The notes under the pieces were generated by a model, which was not told the DNA's origin, did no database searches, and saw nothing but the letters and a program-made list of their open reading frames with translations. Of a DNA stretch of 64,000 nt, positions 49,101-61,600 are shown one piece after another. Numbering within the stretch: the first letter of the stretch is position 1; every line of letters starts with the position of its first letter. Position numbers and translations under genes: made by a program. This stretch comes from Diplolepis rosae (lineage: Eukaryota; Arthropoda; Insecta; Hymenoptera; Diplolepididae): contig JAPYXD010000704.1 of the NCBI GenBank assembly GCA_030998225.1, positions 12,338,001 through 12,402,000 on the forward strand, written 5' to 3'.

Positions 49101-52100
49101 TGCTAGATATTGCTGGCTTAAAGTCTGGTATCTCCTTGCCATTTATTAAAGTCAAGGGTTCGTTATTCAAAAGGACAGTTCTGTAAAAATAAAACTTGAT
49201 TTATTAGGAATCTAATAATTATACAATTTTCTCAAACAAATGAACAACGAATTTTCTTTCACAATAAAAATTTCAACTTGAAACCCCATTTTACATAATA
49301 TATATATTTTTAATTATTAGATAAAGTTGATATTAATGAACTTACTCGGCAAACATTCTGTTTGGAGAGTCGAAACCTGGTAAAAGGATATATTTATGGA
49401 GTTGCTTAATTTTTAAGCCTTTCAGGTTTGCCACAATTTTAGTTGGCGCTAAATTTATACCAAAGACTGTAAGGGATCCTTTTTTATATTTTAAGGAAGG
49501 TCTTGTACATTGGCAATAAAAGTAAGCATGAGTACCATTTCCAGATAAAACTTTTGTATCCAGAACTTCAGGACCAACTAAATTTTTGTGAAGCAAGGAC
49601 ACCCAGAAATCCTAATAAATTAATGTGAGTTATAATATATAAAATTTAGTAAAAAACAAGTAAAAATTTTTTACAATAAATATCTCTTGATAGAATATCT
49701 GAACTTATTACCGGAGTGGGTTTGAACAAATCTGAATTATCTGGCTGTCTCATCAACACTTGGGCACCAAGTTTAGCTGCATTTCCGAGTCTTCTAGTCC
49801 ACACAACTGCTCCGATGAATTGATTCTTGCATTCTTCTGGTTTTGATTCGGCTGAGAAGTATTCATAAATTAGTATATCCATAGGATTGAAAAATAAAAT
49901 AAAAGAAAATAGCTTCTAAGAATTTTAAGATCTTACCTATCCATAGCGGTTTTCTGAATATTGATCGTCCTACAACTTTGTAGAGATTTTCTTTATCAGT
50001 TGCTAAATTTTCGTGGTGAACTGAAACTCCATTATCAGTCAAAGAAACCCCTGATAAGTCTCTGGAATGGTTGTAAACAAAACCTTTTAGGCAAATTAGA
50101 GTTCATTCAAAACAAACAAATTTCTCGATTCAATTTGTCTGCATGAAAATTAATTTTCTTTTTTGATTGAAATATGATATAGAGATGAAATTGTAAATTA
50201 AAAAAGTGTATAAAAATTTAAGTATTGTGCAACTTGTATGTATCCTATTTTCATTTACTCTTTGTCTTTTGATATATTGTTTCTACAGGAGTATATTCAT
50301 CATATTAAGGCAGTAAATCAAACGTGAGTGCTATTGGAGTAAAATTGAGCGTGTTCATTCATCTGGCTATATTCAAATTCCTAAAGAGCACGAAAATATC
50401 GATTGTTTGTTGAAGGGTCATAAATCTAACTCACGGATGCCAAGTTATTGCTGAAAGTGCTGAGCCAGCTGCATTGAAGTAGTCCAGAAGATACTGTTGC
50501 TGCATTTTGGTTTTGTATGCTACCACATCCGGTCCAGCAATGACGCTGCTTGAATATCTTGGAAAAGCATCAAGCATATTTCGTAAACGCACAACATCTC
50601 TTCCTAAATCTCCTCCAGGTATATCGCATCTTGTTTGGCATTCTGCAGAAGATGTCAACGTTCGGTCATTAATTTTTATGAAAGCTTACGATGCTACCGT
50701 CTTTTGATTTGAATAACAAATCAACGAGGGGAATTCTAAACATTAAATTATTGCTTTAAAAAAATAAATTATGATTATATTTATAAGCATTGGATAGTAC
50801 TTGATATCAAATATATATTTTTTAGATATAAAAGAGAATTTTTTGAAATCTACCGTATCCAAGCTGCCAGCTTATATTGTAGCCCATGTAATCACTGAAA
50901 GAAATTAAATCCAACGCATTTCGAAAGTCCCATGATGAATGGAGATCATTTCCAGTACGTTGGGATGCAATACAAGCTATTAAATCCAGGCCTGATTTTT
51001 CTGCCCATTGGTGGACCAGATCCCAAATATTTTCTATAAAAAAAACGGTGTTAATAGTTGTAAAGAACAAATCCTCTTTATATTTACATAAACAATTTAT
51101 TGGAAATCGCTGTAATTAAACTGGGTGTTTTCATCAATCTACTTTCTCAAAGAAAACTTTATGTGAAGCCAATTGAATTTATAAAACCAAATATTAATAA
51201 TTAAATTAAAGTAAAAAAACTAAAGTAAAATTTGTTCAATAAAAATTGATGAAACAATTTCGTTGATAATTAATTCAGTACTTGATGTTAATTCGATAAT
51301 GTAGACAGTGGCAAAAATTTCCAACTCAACTAAATAACTTGATGTTAATTTTAATCTTTTTCTGACAAAAAATTGAATTCAATCTTTATTAATAAATGAT
51401 TGAAAATGTTTATTTTTAGGGTTTCTTGTAAATAAAATTTCAAGGTCCAAGATGTGTTGATCAATTTCATGGCATAACTTCTTTAAAGAGTTGAGACATG
51501 TAATATTATACATAAAAGTTGGTTTATGGGTCGAATATATGAGGTATACGTAGTTATTCTGATGACCTCATCAAATTGAAAATTCAGAATTTAGATTCTA
51601 CCCTGTTGAGCAAATTTTACCCCACTTTGGTTTAAATTTATAACTGTAAACAATATACACTTACTATTGGCTCTGATCATTACGAAAAATGTTTAATAGT
51701 TATTTCATTTATTGAATTAAATTATCGAATAATAATCACTTACCAGAAAAGGTATATCCAGACATTTTTTTATCATTTTGAGGAAATAGTTCACGTTCGA
51801 AAATTAATGAGTTACTTTGTGGTCCGCCAATCCGAACATACGCAGGCGACAAAGCTTTTGCTATATTTATACTTCTTTCCACATTGGTACTGAAATTGAT
51901 GGGAATGAAAAAAGTGTAAAAAATTGATATAGTAAAATAAAATTTTGTAAAAGAGTGCAATTTACAAGTTTTAAACACCTAGTTTTAAAATTTCCATAAA
52001 GAAATTAAAATTTATTAAAATCATTATTTTATCTCATACAAAATTATTGTAATTTTTTTCATAAAGCTTATTAGTTATTCCAGAAAAATATACTTAGAAT

Positions 52101-53384
52101 GTTCGCAGGTTATAAATGATTACTTATCAACAATTTTCAGGTGGTAAATTCATTTTTAAATTTTGTAAATTTAGTATAATTTTATTTTAATAAAAAGTTA
52201 ACAATGTCAAATTTAAAAAAGGGAATAATGCTAAAGAATATTTTTTTCCATTTTAAATAATCATTTTAAATTTTTAAATTATCAAAGAAACATTTTTATA
52301 GAGGGAGCGGTATTCATGAGTAAAAGTGATTTTTAAAATTTTCTAAGATATTAATTATTTGAAAAATCGACCAAATTTGAAAACTTTCAACATTAAATAT
52401 TTATTAAATATTTGAAAAGTCTTAAAGAATGTATAATGCTTTTCTATCTTACGGATATATTTTTAGAAATTAAAATGTACCAGATTGCATGTTATAAAAC
52501 TTTGTATCATATTTACGTGATTTAAATTTCTAGTTAGATTTTTTTTTGAATATTCTATTCAAAGACTTTGGACAAAATTGATTTTCTAAATTTTAATTAA
52601 ATTTTTAGTATACCCTTCCGTTAAGAGAGTTTAATATTTTTAATCTCCGTGAAATTACTTAATCAAACATACATTATTTTATGTTAATTTCATTGGATTA
52701 CAAATGTATTATAAAAGACGGAGATCGGTTTTTGAATTAATTATTGATGTAAGGTGCTAGATAATTTGCGGTTGCGGAAAGATAGGGGAAAGTGAAGATG
52801 CTGGTTTATAATCGCAGTAATCTTCCTTGAAATTGCTTTCCGTTCAGCGTTGAGAGAAGGGCAGAAGTTTATATCCTTTTCTCAATAGGAAAATGATTTA
52901 CCAAAGAAATTTAATTACTTTAAAATCCTTCCAATTTTGTAAAATGTTGAAGATCAAAAAATATTTTGAGTTTCTTTGTTAGAATTAATTCAGAAAAAAT
53001 AATTAGATGCCCAATTACTGTTAATAAATTAAATATTAAATCATGAATCAATTAATTTAAATAATAATAATTATCTATTTTTATTATCAGAACGGGCTTT
53101 GTATACAATATTTTGTAAAAAAGTATTTAATCTCTTAATCAATTATTTTATCGCAATATTAAATTATATTTCTTTATTTACTTTTATTCTTACCTTATAA
53201 TATTTGATTTCAAATCACCAGTTAAAATCACAGATGGATCTATTGTAAAACTAAGAAATTTGTCGCTAGTTACAGAAACAGGCCTTTTGATATTTACATT
53301 CAAAATCACGTCCTCGGCCAAAGAAGCAGAAATTGAAAACGAAAGAAAAATCGCGAGAAGACACATTTTTTCGTCTTTTTCCAT
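43132..53384 (-). CDS. Heparanase-like GH79 enzyme fused to a 1.9-kilo-residue repeat tail
   Basis: Minus-strand exons 53384-53194, 51889-51744, 51033-50854, 50642-50435, 50061-49937, 49851-49712, 49611-49346, 49180-49033 and 48951-43132, all GT-AG and phase-consistent, give 2,407 aa. Exon 1 encodes a signal peptide (core MCLLAIFLSFSISASLA; starts possible at 53384 or 53366). Residues about 24-468 align with animal heparanase, which cleaves heparan sulfate: SPAYVRIGG, GLDLIA, GYNISWQLGYE with the acid/base Glu, a WIAES segment at the nucleophile Glu, LGAQVLMRQ, TPDFWVSLLHKNLVG, and the terminal IGFWVIPGIK. Where human heparanase stops a few residues later, this frame continues into a highly charged tail. 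The tail contains SG motif EEDGSG (about 1046), a Ser/Thr-rich block, eight 47-residue repeats, a Cys cluster, dibasic sites such as RHRRQ, and a hydrophobic end. The human-type 50/8 linker region is not present. Confidence 0.85.
45240..46355 (-). repeat. Eight tandem 47-residue repeats in the heparanase-like tail
   Basis: Unit pattern: LLPKDILGEQ, then a charged LSRLRESLEKVGDS helix, then KNTRPLNPLKRENSNP. Six units are almost identical at DNA level (141-bp period) and the last two are degenerate. Units 3 and 5 are the same, and units 4 and 6 nearly so, which points to duplication of a two-unit block. The repetition also keeps a 449-codon antisense frame open. Confidence 0.93.
51890..53193. 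other. First intron of the heparanase-like gene
   Basis: An intron of 1,304 bases between the signal-peptide exon and the first barrel exon. A GC-richer stretch at about 52740-52860 could be an intronic enhancer. Nothing else seen. Confidence 0.6.
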
Positions 53385-56300
53385 TTTGGCAATTAAATCT
53401 ATTTTTTATCGCAATAATTTTTACGTATTCATCGGTTTTTTCATATCGCAGAGAAAAATAAAAACTAAAAAATAGTAAACTATTAATTAAAATCGTATAA
53501 AACAAATTGTCGAGACAAGCTTCAATTTCGCACTGACTGGTTGAAGGTTCTCCTTAAATTGACAATTCAGAAACATTAATTGCAAGAGAAAATACTTGAT
53601 GATATCCAAATGCGATTTTGAAATTGGAATCCTGATGAGTTGTGTAAGTATATGTTGGAATCTAGGTTGCAAACTCTTCATAACTGCATCGACTGCAAAA
53701 AATTTCACGAAAGAGCGATGCACATTGTTATATAAAATTCAAGCATAAATATAATGAGAATGATAAATTCGTAATAATAATATTTGTAAGTCAGTATACT
53801 CAGATAATTTGATTTATCAAGTTCAAGTGGTAATAATTATTTTTAAATTATATTTTTTTTTCATTAAATACTTATAAACTGTAGATTTTTAGAAAAATGT
53901 TGTTTTCAAAATTTTAATTTAAGTTTGACAAATTTTATTATTAAAATTAATTTTAAAAATATCATTTTTTCTGAAGAAGTTTCCAGTCTTTTCTTAATTA
54001 AAAAATAAGTATTTTTATCTATTAAAATTAAATTAAGATTGCAGAGTAAATAACAAACGACTAATTTGGTAACATGATTGATTTTTATTACTTTTTTCAG
54101 TGGTTTAGAACTAAATAACATAAACGCATTATTTTCAGTAATTCACTTTTTTATAATTATTTGTAATATTATACTATAGCTATAACGGTGAGGCGCGCCC
54201 CCGAATTGGATTTAACCCTTTCGGTTTACTTTACACTTGTGAGAGCCAAAAAAACTTCGTTAAAAGTATTGGTAAAACGTACACTTCAAGAAAGCTCGCT
54301 ATGTTTACATAATTATATATATTTACGTTCTACTTCTCATTTCATTATTAATATATCAAATAAAATGTTCAGATTTCTACATTCTCCTTTAGATTCTGAT
54401 TTCTTAAAAAGAAAGCACACTTTCATCTCTTTTAAACTCATATCCTTTTTTTTTTAGTTTTTTTTTGTTTTTTGAAAAAAATTTCTCTGAATTTTCTCAA
54501 AACTAAGCTAAAAATAAGATATTTTATCTATCTCTAAAGATTGTTCAAAAGCGTTCTTAGATAAATATGATTTCCAGAACAATTCCCACAAATGTTTAGA
54601 ACTCTAAGAGGAATAGTTTTCTAAAATTAAAAAAAAAATCCAGAGAAATTTATTTGAAATTTTTATTGTTAACAAGTCGTTGAGAAAATCTCGAAACCAT
54701 GCCCAGGGGCGTGTTTTTATGAAGTAACACCCCTATCTATCTAGGGCACTTCTACATATCGTGTATTTTTTTCAGATGCGTATTATAAGCGTGTCCGCGT
54801 GTTAACGTGTGTATGTATATATTTGTGATTACTTAATCTCTAGATTATTTTCTTTTTATATCAATATATATTTATATATTTATATAATAAATATCTAACA
54901 ACAATATAATTTTATAATCGTCATCTTCTTCGTCGGTTGTTCACTTAATCTTACATAATAACATAATATTATGTTCAACAACAAACTCGTTCGTGTACCA
55001 GTACCAATGTGCATTTTATATGATTATTACATACGCACTATTTTATACAAGGGAACTTTCTTTTTGTATTCAAATTTTCCTGAATATCTGAATTAAATTT
55101 CTTGAAAAAAAGGGAGTGCTTGCAAGGAGCTGCTTTTCACAAATTTAATTACATACGATTTTTACTAATTTCTGAGCAAGTTTCGTGCGATTTTCGGAAT
55201 TGTGAGAGACCAGAATATTATTTTCCTTTTCTTACTTTTTATTCTCGTATTTCTCTTGTCAACCATCTTTGAGAGTTTAGATTGGAATTTTAAATTTGAA
55301 GATTTAGCAAAATTGTTTTTCTTTTTAATGCATTAATTATGAATTAAAATTTCGATTACGCCATATAAATGCGTACATTGAGTCTTATTTTCGTAGAATA
55401 TTAATTCCAGGTTTCATTAATCAAAGTTTCTTCATCAAGTGAATTCTTAAAATTGAAGCAATACACAAAACTTTAGAACTGCATGTCTTGTTTTCTTCAG
55501 TCATTAATTAATACCAATTAATTTAAATTTTCAGAATCGAAACAAAGAGCGAAAATTCGAAAAATCGCACTAGTCAGCTCGAAGACCAAATTACAATTTT
55601 AATTCATTTTTCATATTTTAATAGTTTTAAAATTCATCTTCCAAATGTGGCACTTTTCTCTCTTTACGCTTCTTCTTTCCAATTTAATTTTGGTTCCTCA
55701 CCATTTCCTGGCATATAAATCTAAATCCTAATTACTTGTCCCTTGACCTTAATCAATAAGTTTCCATACTTCACTATGTATTATATATATATTGTTTTTA
55801 TGTATAATATTTATAATAACGAACGAACTCTTTTCGGCCTCGTCATTCATATTTTATCATAATCACGGTAATAAGTGTTAAGAATCGTTATTATTATTAC
55901 TCTATAATGCGCTGTGTCGTTGTCTCTGAATAGTCATTAATGGTTTTGAAGATTTAATTTCAGCAACTCGTGAAAGCCAATAACTTAAAAAAAACAAAAG
56001 ATATTTCACAATTTGAGATTTTAGTTATTGGAAAATCTAATTGAGAATGAAAATTGAAAAGTTTTTGGCTTTCTCAAGCAGTGAGATTTTAAATCATGGT
56101 TCTTTCTCATTCTTATTTATCAAATTGCCGAAATTCCTAATAATGTCCAAACAATAATTTCACACAAGTACCTCATCTGCAGGTGCAATTTTCTGAACGT
56201 GCACGGATACTGTATACATTTCATAGTGATAAATATTTACATAGAAAAACACCTGGTGTTAAACGTTAGAATTTATTCGTTTTCGAAAACGTAACGCACT

Positions 56301-58154
56301 TTTTTTTAGTTAAGTTATCTAATCTAGTACTTGTAAAACAAGATCGATTTAGCTGCTACCCGCTCGAACAGGTCGATTTTCTAGACAATGTTAAAAAATT
56401 TTTGCATCAATGAGAAACTAATTGTAAAGAGCGGCACGTATTTTTTGTCACTTAATCCGCCTTTCTGACTTCAATTTTAATCTACGAGACATGAATTGAG
56501 TAATTGTAAGTTTTCTTCGATATCACGTGCCACATTGCCGTGCATTGGCTTAGGGTGGCTTTAGTTAGAAAAGAGAAACGTTGTGTAGAGATAAAAATAT
56601 TCTAACAGTAACTCAGAGAAGTTTCTATTTGTTTATAAATAACACAATCAGTATTGTTTTTATTTAAAAGTCACAACAATTGCAGACAAACTGATGAAAG
56701 AGCTGATGCTTATTTCTGCAATTTGTATTTCGACATTTGAATAAAAGTGTGACGAAAGAAAAGTAAACGTCGCGAGAGGGAAACGCTAAGAATATTTAAA
56801 TTTGCTCACCCAAATTCCACGGCTTTTTAGACTTTCTGTTTGCGTGTAAGAAGAAAGCTCTAAAGGAATGTTTAAATGAAAATGAGCGTTACACTTAAGT
56901 TTGATCCTGGCAATTAAAACAACTTTTAAGTTTTTCTCACATTTCAAACATAATCTAACAATTTTGATATAAAAATATATTTTTTTAAATTTTGACACAA
57001 TTATGTAAACTAATATTTTTTCAAGAATCAATTTTTTTCCAATAATGGTCTTTTCTATTTTGAAATTTAAATTTTTTTCAAAGAAAGTCAAAAGTTCATT
57101 TCATCAAGAAATAAAGATGATTTTAACCAGCAGGATCTAATTTAGTGTTTTTTAGAATAAGAGTAAAATTATCACAGTAAATGCTGAATATCAAGAAACA
57201 ACAACGACATACGACATTAATCAGCAGTAACAACAACAGCAACGACATCAAATTTTGTTTTTTGCGTGTCGTGTGCATCGCTAACAATAAGAGTAAGTCA
57301 AGCGCAAGTGAACGCATTGCACATTTATTTACAACATTTATACGTAAAATATAGACGAGAGTCACGGCTACAATTTATAATTTGCTACGAGCTTTTTCCA
57401 GAGTGAAGAGAAGACACCTTGCGGACGTAAATTTAGATAAATGTACCCTAACGAGCTCGTTTTCCTGATCTCTTGCTATTATCACACTAACGTATTTGTC
57501 TGCAGCGATTCGAAAACCGATTTCTGACGAAACGAGTCTCGTTAAATAAATACAAGTATACTAATTGTAAATATAGTAAAGCCTCCTTATAGTTACAATC
57601 GATAGGACTATAAATAAATAATATAAATAAATCGTATTGAACTTAGCATGAAGCCTCGTCTGGGCGTGGTTTTGAGAGTTTGGCTAATTAATCAATTTGT
57701 CACATTTGATAAAAGAAATCTAAGCTTTCTTTAATTTGAAGTTTTATTGCCATTTGTTAATAAACGGGCATCGAGAAGTTTTGATTGTTCGTTTTACAAA
57801 ACGAAAAGTATTGTCTTCTTAATAATTTTACTCGAAGGTTCTCTGGATCTCTTTGCTTTTTGAAAATAGCGTTCTATCGTCTTACACTTTATCTAAATTT
57901 GTCCCCCTAATAATATCATTTATGAGTTTAATTGCAACAGTAAGCTACAGATAGTTACATGCACGTAGAAACATTGAATGTGTGAGCAAAGAGAAAGACA
58001 GAGGATATAAATTATTCGTAGGGCATGTAATTGAGATCGAAAGGTCAATGAGGAAAGAGAATAGAGTCAGATTTCTTCGAAAATTTTGAGATTCTTTAAT
58101 TTAATGTTTCTAAAGTAGGCTCTAGGAAATTTTTCAAATTTTCAGATAATTTTT
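53385..58154. other. Gene-free DNA upstream of the heparanase-like gene
   Basis: The first few hundred bases should contain the promoter of the minus-strand gene. The rest is AT-rich with TA microsatellite near 54840-54900 and many TGTAAATA and ATTTA words, as found in long 3'UTRs. A patch with GGCGCGCCCC lies at about 54190. I see no coding exon or known small RNA; a long 3'UTR or intron of an off-window gene is possible. Confidence 0.35.
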
Positions 58155-58601
58155 AGTATTCAAATATTGTTGATATTCTTAATTGGCTTTAGGGTCCAGA
58201 AAAAATGTAACTCAAAGTTTCATATTTTCAAACGTTTCGATTCAGATTGAAGTCCTCATCAGATAACAAAATTCCTTTTTTTCTTATTTTATTTTGTCGC
58301 AAACAAGATGAGAACATAATTTTGTAAAAGCACTCCTGGTTACAAAATTACAAAATTATGTTCTCATCTTGTTTGCGACGAAAGAAAATAAGAAAAAAAG
58401 GAATTTTGTTATTGTGTCACTTCGATTAATTTTTTTCACCAACGTTTTGTCCGGCTACTTAACAAAATAACAGAAATAAATTCTTACCTATGAAGACTCC
58501 AATCTGAGTCGAAACGTTTGAAAATATGAAACTTTGAGTTACATTTTTTCTGGACCCTAAAGCCAATTAAAAACATCAACAATATTTGAATATTAATACT
58601 A
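58155..58601. mobile_element. Hairpin element, second member of the 31.5-kb family
   Basis: The arms start AGTATTCAAATATTGTTGAT and continue GGCTTTAGGGTCCAGAAA, AAACGTTTCGA.TCAGATTG and CCTCATC, as in the element at 31544-31971. The middle differs (GCAAACAAGATGAGAACATA, itself inverted around about 58330). The right arm is interrupted by about 75 unrelated bases (58410-58485). GGGTCGATATAAGTC follows the right arm, as in the other copy. Non-autonomous, more diverged than the 31.5-kb copy. Confidence 0.8.
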
Positions 58602-58616
58602 AGGGTCGATATAAGT

Positions 58617-61600
58617 CCTGTTTCATTATAATTTTTAGTTCTTCCTTAAGATAAAGATATCAATATTTACTTTGAATTAATTAAGAGTTTAATTTCCAGA
58701 TTTAAAATCAAGCTGATTATAGTTTGTTACACACGTAGATTATTAACAAATATTAATGTATTGGGATTTATAGTATCTATCGATTAATGCAAGAGGGGCC
58801 TTCCTTTATATAGATTTCTTCTCTAATAAAATGTACAGTCTCGGATTATAATTGAGTAATTGACTTGAAGTTTATCATTTTTGGATAAATAATTGTTCTC
58901 AGATATTGTGATAACGTGATAGGATTTTCCTATAGACGAGAATATAGGAGAGGAAGTGGTTCAAGGAGAGGTTCAATGTTGAGATGAGAGAATTTAAAAT
59001 CAGAAAGGGGAAGAGAAGGAAAGAGGTTTAAAAACCTTCCAGACCTCTCAAAGGTACGTTTAAAGCGTTTTTATCTAAAGATCTTACTATAAAAAATTGA
59101 TCATATAGAGAGAAAGAGCGTAATCCGGCAAATCCGGTCTCTCGTAAGTTATCCGCGCATTATCTTAACTGTCGGTCGTTGAGCCGATCTCTTCATCGAC
59201 ACGAATTCTCACCTCTCAATTTAAATTATATTTTTCACTTATAGGAGTTATTTTTACAGGTAAGAATTTAAAATATCAAAGGTGAAGAAAGCGGCCCCTC
59301 GTCACGGATAAACTTCGTTCTTTTTCCATAATAAAATATATCTTTTGATTCTTTTCTTCTTTACTTTCGTGATGATTGGTACGTTGTGAGACATTTTGTA
59401 GAAGTTATACACTTTACGAGACTACTGATATGGCGACATGTTTTTATCTGTAGCTTTCGACGAGCGATTGAGGTTTTTATTATTTAGCGCGGCTGCTGGT
59501 CGACTATAATCGGATAACTTTCGAGATCTTCTGACCCAGAACTGTTTCACGTCGAGAGAAGCAGCTAAAAGAGGAGACGATAGATTGAAAACATCGACAT
59601 TGACAAGCACATAGACAGGCATGCAACACCAAGACACGAGATTGATTAAACACCTTGTGTTATAATAGAGGAGAATCTGTCGATTAAAAGTAGTTCCTTT
59701 TTATCAGCGACTTTTTTCATCAGAAATTATCCCAGGATCAAAGTCGTGTCTTTCAAATATATTCAAATAGAACTTTTCTCTAAAGACAAATAAAAAGTTC
59801 CGACTTTTAGACCTGAAAACTTTCTGATCAATAAAAGCGAACTTTTTATACACTTTATTTTCCAATTCCTATTTTGCCATCTTCTTTATTTCTTTTGTTT
59901 TAGAGATTCTGTACAACGGAACATTCTTCGTTGATGTTTCCCGCTTTTGAATTTTCAGCTTTGATGTAAAGTTATGAGTGAATAGAGAATTCGTTATTCT
60001 TGTCTGGAAAAATGCAGAAGCAACAAAAAAGATGAAAAAAGAAAGTAACTAAGAGATTCCGTCACAGAAATGATAAAATTCTTGGAGTTAGAAGTGAGAG
60101 TTTTTAGTAGGTTCAGTAATTAAGTCAGGTGATCTGATATTTGCACAAGTTACATTAAAGGAATTTAATTTTATGAAGCTCATTCATTTTGGTTACGTTT
60201 CTTGGAAACTAGCGCTAAACAGAGACGAGCCTGACGTGAAGAAGAAGCATTTTCCAAGAAGTTGCAAACTGAATCTTTTCCCAAAGTTAGTAGCCGGATG
60301 AGCTTTAAAGCCTCCAGAACTAGCGATGAAGTCAGAAGCGTTCTGCGAAGAAACTTTCTTGGGTTTGTTTCTCGCGAACAAACAACCGAGAAAGAACGGC
60401 AGGACGAATTTTCAAGACTTTTTTCACCAAGAAAAGAAAAAATTGGATATCGGTTTGTAATTCGAAAGTTTCTTTAGGTAATAAGTGCTTCTTTTAGCTA
60501 GAGAAGAAAATAAGAAAAGCGATTTGTCTGAGATTTGTTGAGTTCAAGTGTTAAATTGATTGCCCACTGAAAAAGTATCGGAACGAACTGTAATTTTAAA
60601 GTAAAGTAATTTTGTCTGTATTAAACTTATACTAGTTTTACTTTTTTAGAGCAGCAAATCGAGTGTCATTATTGGTAAGATGGTGAGTGTATCTCAATTG
60701 AGTAACGATTTTCTTTACATTAAGACACTACAAACCACACTGAAAGCATCGACATCGAAGAGAGAAATTGTTCTAACAGATTTTTTGCAAGCTTTATATA
60801 AAAATTCTTGTACTTTACCCCCGTAGTTCTTTCTTGAATTTAATTTTGAAAACACACACACTTCAATTACTCTGAAGAAAGAAATTGGAACTCGAGGGTT
60901 GATCATGTGTAAGCCATACAAAATTTTGTAAATACGGACAATAAGAAACTTATATTTGATCGAAGAAAATTTTTGCCAACTGCAGATTTGAAATTTAATT
61001 AGAACTTACTAATTAAAATACCAAAAAGCTAAATTTAGTAGAACAATTAAGTAAAATAATTTGTTAGAAGAAATTTTGCAAAAAATTTGATGCGAAATGG
61101 TGATCGGATTGAAATGAGAATTTTATTGAATCAGCGAAAGGTTCTCATTGAAATGCAGTTGACAAAAGTTCCATTCTGGAAAAAGTAGGTCGCCATGTTA
61201 CGGAATTTGGATGAATTGTCCGAGATTTTTAAGGCAGAAAGGAAGAGAATTTTCCGCAGAGTTGCGGAGATATAACTTTTATGATTTGAAAGCAAGTAGA
61301 GTAATCGACCAATAGAAAGAGAGGGTCGCAGTCAGAGCCTTCGAAAAATGGCTGCGAAGGATGTGAAAAATGAAAAAATACATTTTCTCCTTCAACTATA
61401 CAAAAACGGGTTTACATTAAGTCATTCATTTCATTCTTTCCCTCATTCTCTCAATTTTTTCACGCTTTGATTCTCTCATTTTAAGTTTGCTCTATACAAA
61501 CGTAAATTAGTAATGTCGCTTATTTCGTCGTAATACAGTACGATGTAACTTTAACATAACATCATTTCTCTGACCCTTGTAATTTTTTTAAAAATTTGCC

